From the IMG/VR virus record IMGVR_UViG_3300009620_000021, positions 1 to 34,650 of that record: a stretch of 34,650 bases of DNA; one strand, given 5' to 3'. The DNA comes from a virus. The first letter of the stretch is position 1. Each line of letters begins with the position of its first letter. This document shows positions 1-6,109 of this stretch, piece after piece. Both the position numbers and the translations under genes were made by a program. The notes beneath the pieces are model-generated. The model did no database searches. It was not told where the DNA came from and saw only the letters and a program-made list of their open reading frames with translations.

Positions 1-636
1 TATGGGCCCGCCACTGCCCTCAGGGCCTTGTTCAAGCGGGCCGGTAAGTCCTTCCCCCGTTTCGCGGCTCGGCGCAGGATGCCCTTGCAGGCTTTCTCGG
101 ATAGAAAGTATTTCTGCGGCAGCGGCCCAGTTGTTTCCAAGGCTTCCGACAACGAACACGCGGCGCCGCCTTTGGGCCACTCCGAAGTACTGAGCGTCCA
201 AGACTCTATAGGCCCACCCATACCCGCATTCGACCAAACTCCCGAGTATGGAACCAAAGTCCCTTCCGTCGTTGCTTGACAGTACTCCGGGGACGTTTTC
301 CCAGACGACGAAGGTTGGACAAAGTTCATCCACCAGTTGCATAAACCGGAGCGCCAAGTTGCCGCGGACATCGCCAAGGCCGCCTCGGAGTCCGGCGATT
401 GAGAAGCTCTGGCAGGGGGTGCCTCCAATAAGGACGTCAATAGGTCCAGCTGCTCGGGCGCGTTCAATAAAACTCTCCTCTGTGATGTCCCCAAGGTTGG
501 GGACGGTTGGATAATGCTGGGCCAGCAAGGAACACGGAAAGGGTTCAATTTCAGCGAACCACGACCCTTCCCAGCCCAAGGGCTTCCATGCAGCCGAGGC
601 GGCTTCAATGCCTGAACACACAGATCCAAATTTCAT
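1..636 (-). CDS. DNA cytosine-C5 methyltransferase (Dcm family), 3' end cut by window edge
   Basis: The first 212 residues read without a stop from an ATG at 636 to the window edge. Family motifs appear in order: motif I as GSVCSGIEAA (residues 4-13), the catalytic GGTPCQSFS of motif IV (Cys near residue 75), WENVPG of motif VI (112-117) and QRRRRVFVVG of motif VIII (155-164). The enzyme class transfers a methyl group from S-adenosylmethionine to C5 of cytosine in DNA. The target-recognition region and motifs IX-X lie beyond the edge, so specificity cannot be read. A strong GAGGAGG ribosome site precedes the ATG, which lies 2 nt after the stop of the DUF5675 gene, so it is the last visible gene of the leftward operon. 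No restriction endonuclease is visible, so I infer an orphan phage methyltransferase that protects or marks phage DNA. Confidence 0.93.
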   Translation of the reverse strand, partial: MKFGSVCSGIEAASAAWKPLGWEGSWFAEIEPFPCSLLAQHYPTVPNLGDITEESFIERARAAGPIDVLIGGTPCQSFSIAGLRGGLGDVRGNLALRFMQLVDELCPTFVVWENVPGVLSSNDGRDFGSILGSLVECGYGWAYRVLDAQYFGVAQRRRRVFVVGSLGNNWAAAAEILSIRESLQGHPAPSRETGEGLTGPLEQGPEGSGGPI

Positions 637-638
637 CT

Positions 639-1094
639 TCAATCCTCCTCGCTGACCCCCAGGGCGCGGCGAACGTAGGCAATATGGGGCGCTGGCCCGA
701 GGGCCTCCTGTAGCACTTTAAGAGCGTCTCGGGAGGACCAGACACATAGCTCCCCGTCTTTGAGCCCGCGGCGCATACCAGGGGCAAGGCACCCTTCGAT
801 CTGGTGGAAGTAGTTTGCCGGGTGTATTAAGCAGCCCCATCTGGCCCCCAGCTTGGGAACATCCCCACGAATGGGGCTAACTGTCCCGCCAACGAAGGCC
901 CAGACGGTGCCCCAGTTGGGGGATTCCCACTCAACGAGCGTATAAATCCCCTCGGGGAAACAGCTGCTGTTTGCCTTGTTTAAACGCCACGCCCGCTCAA
1001 GCCCAAACAGTTTAAAATCGGCATCCGGTGACCAGAGTTTTGAGATAGTCGCCGAGGCGCTCTCGTCGATGCGATCAATATAAAGCCGCTTCAT
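639..1094 (-). CDS. DUF5675-family protein
   Basis: 151 residues. The central pattern LERAWRLNKANSSCFPEGIY (residues about 32-51), followed by W-x-S-P, then CLIHPANYFHQIEGCLAPG, matches my knowledge of the DUF5675 family, whose members have an E-R-x-W..N...S.IP.G.Y core and an IHxGN...xGCxxpG motif. The conserved His and Cys pair suggests an enzymatic fold, but the family has no established function that I know of. The start ATG overlaps the SET gene stop (ATGA at 1091-1094), so translation is probably coupled. It sits between a SET-domain gene and a DNA methyltransferase gene in one leftward operon. Family assignment is by recalled pattern, not by search. Confidence 0.75.
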   Translation of the reverse strand: MKRLYIDRIDESASATISKLWSPDADFKLFGLERAWRLNKANSSCFPEGIYTLVEWESPNWGTVWAFVGGTVSPIRGDVPKLGARWGCLIHPANYFHQIEGCLAPGMRRGLKDGELCVWSSRDALKVLQEALGPAPHIAYVRRALGVSEED

Positions 1095-1465
1095 TCGTCG
1101 TCCTCCAGTCTGTAAATCGTATACGTGACCGTAAGCTCTTCCCCTGCCAGAATCTGGCGGGTGGTTTCAATCGCCATCGTGTCAGATATGGCGCCTTCAG
1201 GGAGCGTTCCGAATATCTCCTGGGTCCAAGTTGCCCCCGGCTGAACGGAGATTTTGCGGCAGTTAGGCGCGTCTGAGTGGTTAATCATGCCCCCGATAGG
1301 GGTTCTGATATAGTCCTGGTGATACCGTCCGTTTGTTCGGTCGCAGACGTGGCTAATACCTAAAATCTCCGCGGCAGGAAGGTCGACAAGGGTGAAGACC
1401 CCCAGGCCATGAATGGAGGACTCGCGAATCGTCAACCCTGCATGAAGTGGAGCATAAGTGGTCAT
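1091..1465 (-). CDS. SET-domain protein (putative lysine methyltransferase)
   Basis: 124 residues with the signature order of a minimal SET domain: GLTIRESSIHGLGVFT at residues 10-25 (SAM-binding N-SET strand), the pseudoknot INHSDAPNC near residues 61-69, and AGEELTVTY near residues 109-117 (the GEELTxDY catalytic strand). There is no pre-SET zinc cluster and no post-SET Cys motif, so it is a stripped-down, bacterial or viral type SET protein. The class methylates protein lysine side chains using S-adenosylmethionine. The substrate here is unknown; host nucleoid or translation proteins, or phage proteins, are possible. It overlaps both neighbours by 4 nt (ATGA), so it is a member of the same early operon. 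Some SET-like proteins are inactive; the Asn-His and Tyr motif residues seen here argue for activity. Confidence 0.85.
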   Translation of the reverse strand: MTTYAPLHAGLTIRESSIHGLGVFTLVDLPAAEILGISHVCDRTNGRYHQDYIRTPIGGMINHSDAPNCRKISVQPGATWTQEIFGTLPEGAISDTMAIETTRQILAGEELTVTYTIYRLEDDE

Positions 1466-1653
1466 TTTGCAGGGTCCTCACCTGCGGCATAGGCTGTTTC
1501 GACCTGGTATTTGGCGCGGGCTTCTGCTTCGCCGCGATCATATCCACCGTCAAACTCTAAAATTGCCGCCCGCTCTTCATATCGTTCGCGCCATACAGCC
1601 GGCCAGCTGGTGATGTTTGGTGATAACCGATGTGACTTCATTGAAATCTTCAT
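1462..1653 (-). CDS. small conserved phage protein with charged ERAAILEFDGG motif
   Basis: 63 residues if started at the ATG at 1653. I chose that start because it overlaps the upstream stop as ATGA, as at several other junctions in this operon; a start at 1674 would add 7 residues and overlap further. The segment WPAVWRERYEERAAILEFDG followed by acidic and basic residues resembles a short C-terminal tail I associate with phage replication/primase-region proteins, in which an ERAAIxEFD core precedes an RxEAE helix. No enzymatic motif is visible. The function is unknown. It lies between a PAPS-reductase-family gene and the SET gene, overlapping both by 4 nt. Confidence 0.7.
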   Translation of the reverse strand: MKISMKSHRLSPNITSWPAVWRERYEERAAILEFDGGYDRGEAEARAKYQVETAYAAGEDPAK

Positions 1654-2495
1654 ACCCCGCACATTCCTTCGCATTCCTGCCCGAAATCCATTTCAATCTG
1701 GTCTGGGTCGTGGGTGTTATCAACTGCTTCAGCTAATGGAACAATGCTTCTGTGTAAATAGGCATCCCCAGCAACGCCGGGGATTTTACCCCCCGCTCGG
1801 AGCTGGGTGTCGAATGCGACGGCTTCCTCAAATTCATCAGGATAATCCCGCCGCATTTTTGCCCACGTTCCATTGCTGTGATAGGGGCATCCAATGCAGG
1901 CAGACTTCCGTGGTTCTGGATACCCCTTCTTTTTCATCCAACTGAGGCAGTCAGCACGGCGCATTTCAAGGTCAATCAATGGATAATAGTTGTCGATCCA
2001 GTGGACGCGTGAATCACGCATGCGGTGGGCTTCATCAATGGAAATCCCAAACCATTCCTGCACTCTTTTTTTGACACGCATTCGCGGCTTATATCCAAGC
2101 AATAGCCGAATCTTTTTTGTGATGGGTTCGATTTTGTATTCTTTGGTGCATTGCCGCCACAGCATTCCCCCAAGGTCGGTTTCATCCCCGTTGCTGTTCT
2201 TTACATAAAAAGGGGGCTGTGCAAACTTGCCCTCGGGTTTGTGACCAGGCGGGCCCAAGGCGTTTAAAATATCGGTTTTAATATTTCCTGCTGTTACGAT
2301 ATGGATAGGAATAGCCGTTTCATCTTTCAGCCATGCCAGCTGGTCATAAACAGCCTGGGGTTCCCATCCGGTGTCCGCAAAAATAGCACAGTCAGGGCGG
2401 GGTTTGATTTCCCCCGCTTCAGCTAATAGGAGCACGGCCATGGATTGCACCCCAGCACCTAAGCTGACGACATTAAGGTCATATTTCGTCGTCAT
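1650..2495 (-). CDS. PAPS-reductase / adenine nucleotide alpha-hydrolase family protein
   Basis: 281 residues. An N-terminal PP-loop reads VVSLGAGVQSMAVLLLAE (about residues 9-26), the ATP-pyrophosphatase signature. It is followed by ADTGWEP near residues 40-46, QCTKEYKIEP near 114-123, a YPLIDLEMRRADCLSWMKKK segment near 171-190, and a CIGCPYHS motif near 200-207 that could bind metal or an Fe-S cluster. The fold activates substrates through AMP or PAPS chemistry and includes sulfate-assimilation reductases and DNA-phosphorothioation enzymes of the DndC type. Phages often carry a stand-alone member of unknown role. Here it sits in an operon with DNA-modification and replication genes, so nucleic-acid modification or sulfur metabolism are both open. 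ATGA overlaps link it to both neighbours. Confidence 0.88.
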   Translation of the reverse strand: MTTKYDLNVVSLGAGVQSMAVLLLAEAGEIKPRPDCAIFADTGWEPQAVYDQLAWLKDETAIPIHIVTAGNIKTDILNALGPPGHKPEGKFAQPPFYVKNSNGDETDLGGMLWRQCTKEYKIEPITKKIRLLLGYKPRMRVKKRVQEWFGISIDEAHRMRDSRVHWIDNYYPLIDLEMRRADCLSWMKKKGYPEPRKSACIGCPYHSNGTWAKMRRDYPDEFEEAVAFDTQLRAGGKIPGVAGDAYLHRSIVPLAEAVDNTHDPDQIEMDFGQECEGMCGV

Positions 2496-2674
2496 AGAAA
2501 GCTCCCTTTCCGTCTGAATTTCAGCCCATACCGCGCCGCGGCTTTTTCAACGGTGGATGTAGTGGACCCGATAGCCTCGGCGGCATATTTGGCTGAGTGA
2601 TAAACCCTTGTTAGCAGCACGAGGCGTTCGCGAGTTAACCGCTTTTCGTGGATGTGTTTCGCTTTAAAGCTCAT
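2492..2674 (-). CDS. small helix-turn-helix protein
   Basis: 60 residues from the ATG at 2674. This start has an AGAGG ribosome site and an 11-nt overlap with the gene upstream; the open frame extends further 5' but that part is antisense-like low-complexity sequence inside the upstream gene. The protein is strongly basic. Residues about 28-55 (SAKYAAEAIGSTTSTVEKAA and on) read as a helix-turn-helix in which an Ala-rich first helix, a short turn and a Ser/Thr-rich recognition helix can be seen, close to the AAEALGxSxSTV pattern of phage resolvase/sigma-like HTH modules. It probably binds DNA. It lies in the replication operon, overlapping the PAPS-family gene by 4 nt. Confidence 0.72.
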   Translation of the reverse strand: MSFKAKHIHEKRLTRERLVLLTRVYHSAKYAAEAIGSTTSTVEKAAARYGLKFRRKGSFL

Positions 2675-3374
2675 TTTGAGCCTCTTCTTTTTCTTTTCGC
2701 CTTGCCGCGAAACGGCGGGCTTCTTCGATGGCGATCCACATTCGACGGTTGCCCCCAGCTGATTTAATGGTTCGGGTATGCCCCTCAGGGCGCTGTTCTC
2801 GTTTAAGTTGCCCTGCGGCGCAATCACAGACAGCCGAGAATCTCACTAACCCCGTCTGCATGTCGTCAGGCAAGGCCAAGTAGTCTTTTTCCAGATACAG
2901 GCGATATTTCGCAGCTGGGTGAGAGCGATCAGCAGGGATGTAATAATTCGCCAGACCTGAATCACGGCAGCTGCCACAGCTGGACGGGGACAGGTGCAAG
3001 TGCTTAACGCCCTTTTCGGCCTTGCCGAGGACTTCCTCTGGAAAATCGACGGTCTTTGTTGGCGTGGATTCAAAAGTGGCCTTAAGATCGGCGGCTTTGG
3101 TTGCGAGCTCCTGCTTGTGAATCAGCAGCTGTTCAGCTGAGTATTTGTTGGCATGTACCCGAAGCTGTGCGGGCTTGGGGAACCAAGCCCCCGCGACTGT
3201 AGTGCCCTCAACGGTCGTGTCGTTGATGTGGCGGCCAATGGCCCCACTCAGCACCTCATCGGGCAGGTCGTCCAGCTGGTGGTAGAGAGCGGCCAAGGCG
3301 TCTTTACTGGCCAGCCGCTGATAGGTTTCCCGCAGCAGGCTGGCAGCTTCAGCCCATGTTTTCCGTGAAGCCAA
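2664..3374 (-). CDS. putative replication protein, helicase-loader (G39P)-like N-terminus with Cys cluster
   Basis: 236 residues from a TTG at 3374, chosen because a strong AGGAGGAGG lies 9 nt upstream; the frame is open to a GTG at 3416, but then the Shine-Dalgarno would be inside the gene. The N-terminal helical part (WAEAASLLRETYQRLA, then DLPDEVLSGAIGRHI and AWFPKPAQLR) resembles the layout of phage helicase loader/inhibitor proteins of the G39P type: a short helical bundle ending in a proline-rich x-P-x-x-A-x-L-R segment. Further on are CGSCRDSG and CDCAAG, a C-x2-C...C-x-C arrangement that could bind zinc. The last 40 residues are basic. Role in replication initiation is inferred from this pattern and from neighbours. 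Confidence 0.55.
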   Translation of the reverse strand: MASRKTWAEAASLLRETYQRLASKDALAALYHQLDDLPDEVLSGAIGRHINDTTVEGTTVAGAWFPKPAQLRVHANKYSAEQLLIHKQELATKAADLKATFESTPTKTVDFPEEVLGKAEKGVKHLHLSPSSCGSCRDSGLANYYIPADRSHPAAKYRLYLEKDYLALPDDMQTGLVRFSAVCDCAAGQLKREQRPEGHTRTIKSAGGNRRMWIAIEEARRFAARRKEKEEAQNEL

Positions 3375-3416
3375 TTTGCCCTTCCTCCTCCTTTTGAATT
3401 TAAAAAGACCCCCCAC

Positions 3417-3491
3417 TTAGGGCCCGAGGTAGCCTCCCCTCCTTCGTGAAAGAGGCTCGACCCCAAGCGGGGGTTAAAACTAAAATATAAC
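3417..3491 (-). other. short intergenic gap in the leftward operon with small inverted repeats
   Basis: 75 nt between two genes of the leftward operon (about 117 nt to the preferred TTG start). Read on the minus strand it contains two small hairpin candidates, CCCC-GCTT-GGGG and AGCCTC...GAGGCT, followed by a G-rich stretch and a T5 run. A weak attenuator or terminator is possible, but the stems are short and I see no promoter here. Confidence 0.3.
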
Positions 3492-3773
3492 TCACTTTTC
3501 CTTAAGAAGGGCTTTCCCACCAGAAGAATCTTGATCACCCTCGTAAGATTGAACCAGTTCACGGGCTTCCTTATTGGATGGCATAAACCATTCTTCTACC
3601 TCATGGGCCTTTAACAGCCCCCACTCGTGTCGGTTCCACAGAATCCATACCCCAGGGCTCTTTTTAAATCGGGCGGCGAAAAAATACTCCAGGGAATCAG
3701 AATCCCGCCGGCGAAACCGTGGCATTGCAGTCCAGCTTTTGGACCCTGGAAGGAACATCTTTCGTTCAGCCAT
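3492..3773 (-). CDS. hypothetical phage protein, 93 aa
   Basis: 93 residues from the ATG at 3773, preceded by AGGAGAAG and overlapping the upstream gene by 8 nt. The frame is open further upstream, but that part is antisense to the zinc-ribbon tail of the preceding gene. The sequence is rich in aromatic and charged residues (SLEYFFAARFKKSPGVWILW, then HEWGLL and VEEWFM), which suggests a small compact alpha/beta fold. There are no cysteine pairs, membrane segment or signal peptide. I do not recognise the family. Its place between two replication-arm genes is the only hint of role. Confidence 0.65.
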   Translation of the reverse strand: MAERKMFLPGSKSWTAMPRFRRRDSDSLEYFFAARFKKSPGVWILWNRHEWGLLKAHEVEEWFMPSNKEARELVQSYEGDQDSSGGKALLKEK

Positions 3774-4434
3774 TTTCTTTATCTTCTCCTTTTTTGGGAG
3801 GGCTGGACCAATCAAGGTGGGGCAGGCATTCGGGACAGCCGCTGTCGTCAAATTCAGGGTCGTCCCCACCGCAATACGGGCATTCTTCTTCTTCATAGGA
3901 GGCTTCTAAAGGTTTTGTAGGTTTTGCAGGGTCGTCCCCTGTGAACTCTGGTTCGTTCTTGAATAATTCCATTAGTGCCCTGTGGGCCCCCACCGGGGGA
4001 GTCAAGGCAGGCCGCGGCTGTAGCCGTTGCATCACCCCCCACACCGAAGAGTAGGCAGCATGATGGTCGTCCAGCCCATTTTGATGAACTGAATCTTTGA
4101 AATTGGAGTAATCTATATCAGCAACAAGCTGATCGATGGCAGCAGTGACCCATTCACGATTAGCACGAAGCCGCCACGCATAGTCAGCATTGAGGTCATG
4201 CTCAATAAATTCTGAATCAGCTGCGGCGAATTCCTCCCTGGCCTGCTTTACGCCCTTGTAAATGCTGTCCTGGATTGAATAGCCGTGATCCCCTGCACCA
4301 AGCAGGTCACCCATAACGTACAGAAACTCCTCAATATCATACCGGCGGCGGGCCCTGACGGTCAGAGTCCCATCTTCAGCATCCCACTTCTTTTCAACGA
4401 TCGAATAGAAACCCCTGTTGGTCATTATCCACAT
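3766..4434 (-). CDS. conserved phage/actinobacterial-type protein of unknown function with C-terminal zinc ribbon
   Basis: 222 residues. The first half has the hallmarks of a widespread uncharacterised family of about 100-150 residues: MWIMTNRGFYSIVEK at the start, a VRARxRxDIE segment, then ADYAWRLRANREWV, IDYSNFKDSV and a final AYSSVWGVMQRLQ (about residues 127-139). The second half (from about 140) is a proline-rich linker, then CPYCGGDD followed 10 residues later by CPEC: a classic zinc ribbon not present in the short family members I recall. AGGAGG lies 8 nt before the ATG. It is the first gene after promoter A. The zinc ribbon suggests nucleic-acid or protein binding. Confidence 0.8.
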   Translation of the reverse strand: MWIMTNRGFYSIVEKKWDAEDGTLTVRARRRYDIEEFLYVMGDLLGAGDHGYSIQDSIYKGVKQAREEFAAADSEFIEHDLNADYAWRLRANREWVTAAIDQLVADIDYSNFKDSVHQNGLDDHHAAYSSVWGVMQRLQPRPALTPPVGAHRALMELFKNEPEFTGDDPAKPTKPLEASYEEEECPYCGGDDPEFDDSGCPECLPHLDWSSPPKKGEDKENG

Positions 4435-4459
4435 GTCGTCCCTCCTTCTTCAGAATGCT

Positions 4460-4478
4460 GGGGGCTTTATTGCCCTCT
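4460..4478 (-). promoter_or_regulatory. leader hairpin of promoter A transcript
   Basis: On the minus strand this reads as a GGGC stem arm, an AATAAA loop and a GCCC arm, about 15 nt downstream of the -10 of promoter A. It therefore forms near the 5' end of the mRNA. The same block, with 21 identical nt, recurs after promoter C, and a diverged version whose stem is kept recurs after promoter D. Confidence 0.6.
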
Positions 4479-4490
4479 CAGCTGCCCTGC

Positions 4491-4518
4491 AATATAGGCA
4501 ATGCCCCACATTAGTCAA
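4491..4518 (-). promoter_or_regulatory. promoter A with operator palindrome (leftward replication arm)
   Basis: Minus-strand -35 TTGACT (4518-4513), 16-nt spacer, -10 TATATT (4496-4491): a near-consensus sigma-70 promoter reading toward the 4434-to-1 operon. The spacer and -10 form an imperfect palindrome of the type AATATrGGyrATyrCCyATATT, shared with four other sites in the window. An operator in this position would let a bound repressor block polymerase. Confidence 0.8.
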
Positions 4519-4554
4519 GATATTTGTGAAGGGGGCCCTTAAAAAAACCTCCCC

Positions 4555-4578
4555 TGCGCACGCGCGCGCACGCGCGTA
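4555..4578. repeat. 24-nt alternating purine-pyrimidine (CG-rich) tract
   Basis: Every base from 4555 to 4578 alternates pyrimidine and purine, mostly CG and CA steps, the sequence class able to adopt left-handed Z-DNA. It directly abuts an AT-rich palindrome (4577-4612) in the gap between the RecT-like gene and promoter A. Confidence 0.75.
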
Positions 4579-4612
4579 ATAGGTATATAAATAAATATAT
4601 TTATACCTATTA
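4577..4612. repeat. AT-rich 11-bp inverted repeat after the RecT-like gene
   Basis: Arms TAATAGGTATA (4577-4587) and TATACCTATTA (4602-4612) are perfectly complementary around a 14-nt all-AT centre. It begins 5 nt past the RecT-like stop codon. On the minus strand the hairpin is followed by GC sequence rather than a T run, so it is not a textbook intrinsic terminator. It may instead be a cruciform, a transcript-end hairpin or part of a replication origin. Confidence 0.75.
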
Positions 4613-4616
4613 ATTT

Positions 4617-5561
4617 TTAACTTTGAGAAAGAGAGAGGGGACCAAATGCCTCAGCCTGCTTTAGTGCCAGCTGTAACCCTTGCACAATCTCACGCTGGAG
4701 TATGGTCGCGCCCTTTGGAACATCAGCACGTCCTTTGCGGCCGTTTTCTTGGAAGACCTTCCGGTAAGCCGCCTCGCCGTCAGCATGGGCGATCAGTTTT
4801 TCCTTAAGCTCGCCTGCCTCCCGGCAAAATTGCCCATAGGGATGCTCCTGGGTCGGGCTTGTTACGGCCGGTTCTTCACCCGCCGGTGGGCTTTCGGCCA
4901 TAACACGGTCAATCATGGCCGCAGGGCTGTCCTCAGGGCTGTCCTCTGGGATTGCCTTGGGTGCTATAGGTGCCGGTTCATGCTTTCCACCTCGTGGCCC
5001 CCCATTTTGGGGTGGGCCGTCTGCCGGGTCGCTGATTTCTCCGTCCCCGTAGACCGCACCCCCTGCCAGGTGTGGGCAGTAGCGGCGGAAAAATCGGGAC
5101 ATGCAACGACTGAATGTCATATCGTCGAAGTATTGCGACCAGACCGGCTTTTTAAGCAACCCGGCCTTTTCGGCTTCGACCCTGGTGAATGAGATATTTG
5201 GCCGTTGCTGCCATTCGTCGGTGCGTAGGTTCATTTCCCAACACTCGATGACGCAGCCGTCCTTGTCGTGCTGGACGATGTCGTAATCGTAGCGGCCGCT
5301 GCCCTTGATTTTGGAAGACATTACCCCTGACCCCAGCTCAATCTTGCCGTCAAACAGGTGCAAGCCTCTCATGGCCTCGACAGGACCGAGACCGAGGTCA
5401 CGACCGGCGAGAATCTTAACGGCCGCGATGTTGGGGTTGGTTTTTCCGAAACAACCAGACGCGCTTATTACGCGGGCCAATGCCCCCAGGCTCATCCCGG
5501 CATGGAAATCTCCAGCCCCAGCAGAATCAAGGGCTGCGGTGGTAGGGTCGGTTTTTGTCAT
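4617..5561 (-). CDS. RecT-like single-strand annealing protein
   Basis: 314 residues from the ATG at 5561, which has a strong GGAGGAGG site and overlaps the upstream stop as ATGA. Residues about 20-180 follow the RecT-family layout: a region in which NPNIAAVKILAGRDLGL precedes a substrate strand LFDGKIELGSGVM, a KIKGSGRYDYDI segment, an ISFTRVEAEKAGLLKKP helix and DDMTFSRCMSRFFRRYCPHL near the end of the core. The rest (about 185-314) is a proline/glycine-rich linker and a charged helical tail. RecT proteins pair complementary single strands during phage recombination and replication. No exonuclease or SSB partner is visible in the window. It is the main gene driven by promoter B. Family level is fairly secure; the exact subfamily is not. 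Confidence 0.75.
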   Translation of the reverse strand: MTKTDPTTAALDSAGAGDFHAGMSLGALARVISASGCFGKTNPNIAAVKILAGRDLGLGPVEAMRGLHLFDGKIELGSGVMSSKIKGSGRYDYDIVQHDKDGCVIECWEMNLRTDEWQQRPNISFTRVEAEKAGLLKKPVWSQYFDDMTFSRCMSRFFRRYCPHLAGGAVYGDGEISDPADGPPQNGGPRGGKHEPAPIAPKAIPEDSPEDSPAAMIDRVMAESPPAGEEPAVTSPTQEHPYGQFCREAGELKEKLIAHADGEAAYRKVFQENGRKGRADVPKGATILQREIVQGLQLALKQAEAFGPLSLSQS

Positions 5562-5677
5562 GGCGTTCCTCCTCCTGAAATGAGCGCCGGCAGAATCCGC
5601 ACCAGTAGGTAAGCGGTGCCGACGATAGTGAGCCACCACGCGATGCGGTGGCCTCCAGTGTGCCTGGGTGAAGTCAT
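5558..5677 (-). CDS. small single-pass membrane protein
   Basis: 39 residues from the ATG at 5677, preceded by GGAGGGG. Residues about 14-34 (IAWWLTIVGTAYLLVRILPA) form one hydrophobic helix with a short basic N-terminus (RHTGGHR), giving a likely N-in topology. Its stop overlaps the RecT-like start (ATGA), so the two are translated together. An in-frame GTG at 5740 would extend it by 21 residues but lacks a well-placed ribosome site. It is the first gene after promoter B. The family is not recognised; a role in host-membrane modification or exclusion is only a guess. Confidence 0.6.
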   Translation of the reverse strand: MTSPRHTGGHRIAWWLTIVGTAYLLVRILPALISGGGTP

Positions 5678-5690
5678 GTGAGCCCCTCCG

Positions 5691-5719
5691 TTGCTAAAAT
5701 ATGGCTGATTGACTATATT
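5691..5719 (+). promoter_or_regulatory. promoter E with operator palindrome, rightward toward the XRE gene
   Basis: Plus-strand -35 TTGCTA (5691-5696), 17-nt spacer, -10 TATATT (5714-5719). The stretch AATATGGCTGATTGACTATA plus TT (5698-5719) differs at only two of 22 positions from the operator of promoters C and D read on the other strand. It faces promoter B, about 100 bp away. Confidence 0.7.
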
Positions 5720-5732
5720 CTGAAGAAGGAAG

Positions 5733-5760
5733 AGGGGCACCCTATACCCCTTTTTCTCTT
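5733..5760 (+). terminator. leader hairpin plus T-run, possible attenuator before the XRE gene
   Basis: AGGGG (5733-5737) pairs with CCCCT (5747-5751), followed by TTTTTCTCTT. This is a short intrinsic-terminator-like shape between promoter E and the XRE gene. The hairpin starts 13 nt after the -10, matching the leader hairpins of the other four promoters. Confidence 0.45.
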
Positions 5761-5774
5761 TTCCCTCCTCCTTG

Positions 5775-5805
5775 GGGGGCTCGGACCTCGCAGCCCCGGG
5801 CCCCC
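5775..5805 (-). promoter_or_regulatory. leader hairpin of promoter B transcript
   Basis: GGGGGC (5775-5780) and GCCCCC (5800-5805) form a six-pair stem, with an inner CGG/CCG extension after one mismatch. In the leftward transcript it starts about 12 nt after the -10 of promoter B, the same place as the hairpins after promoters A, C and D, although its sequence is different. Confidence 0.5.
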
Positions 5806-5817
5806 TAAGTGTTCTTT

Positions 5818-5846
5818 AATATAGGCAATGACCCATACAAAAGCAA
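5818..5846 (-). promoter_or_regulatory. promoter B with operator palindrome, leftward to the RecT-like operon
   Basis: Minus-strand -35 TTGCTT (5846-5841), 17-nt spacer, -10 TATATT (5823-5818), with the shared operator AATATAGGCAATGACCCATA at 5818-5837. The operator overlaps the 5' edge of the first possible ATG of the XRE gene (5828), so repressor binding here could also affect that gene. Confidence 0.75.
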
Positions 5847-5863
5847 GGAAAAGGTTGACTGCT

Positions 5864-6109
5864 ATGAATCAAGAAACACCAATAAAGCTCAATATTCACC
5901 AGCTTTTAAAGAGGGAGGGTGATGTGTTGGGCCATCGGTTTACGCTCCAGCACCTATCAGCAAAAACGGGCATCGATTACGCCAGCCTCATTGATCATGC
6001 CCACGGCCGAACTAAACGGGTGGATTACACGACTCTGTCACGGCTCAAGCATGCCTTCGGCTGTTCTTGGGATGAGCTGATTGGGCTCCGAGACTCGGAG
6101 CCCGTGTAG
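5864..6109 (+). CDS. XRE/Cro-C1-type helix-turn-helix regulator
   Basis: 81 residues from the ATG at 5864. An upstream in-frame ATG at 5828 lies inside the operator of promoter B, so I prefer 5864, which has AAGG about 9 nt upstream. The HTH core spans about residues 8-74: KLNIHQLLKREG, then FTLQHLSAKTGIDYASLIDH (helix 2, turn, recognition helix), then TTLSRLKHAFGCSWDELI. That last segment is the typical end of this small Cro-like family, in which a single HTH domain is the whole protein. It dimerises on DNA as a repressor in characterised relatives. Its position beside two facing operator-bearing promoters makes it the best candidate for the protein that reads the five shared palindromes. 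Confidence 0.85.
   Translation: MNQETPIKLNIHQLLKREGDVLGHRFTLQHLSAKTGIDYASLIDHAHGRTKRVDYTTLSRLKHAFGCSWDELIGLRDSEPV

Noticed and set aside
5828-5863. Earlier ATG of the XRE gene
   Set aside because: It lies inside the operator/promoter B sequence and would add a basic 12-residue start without family similarity.
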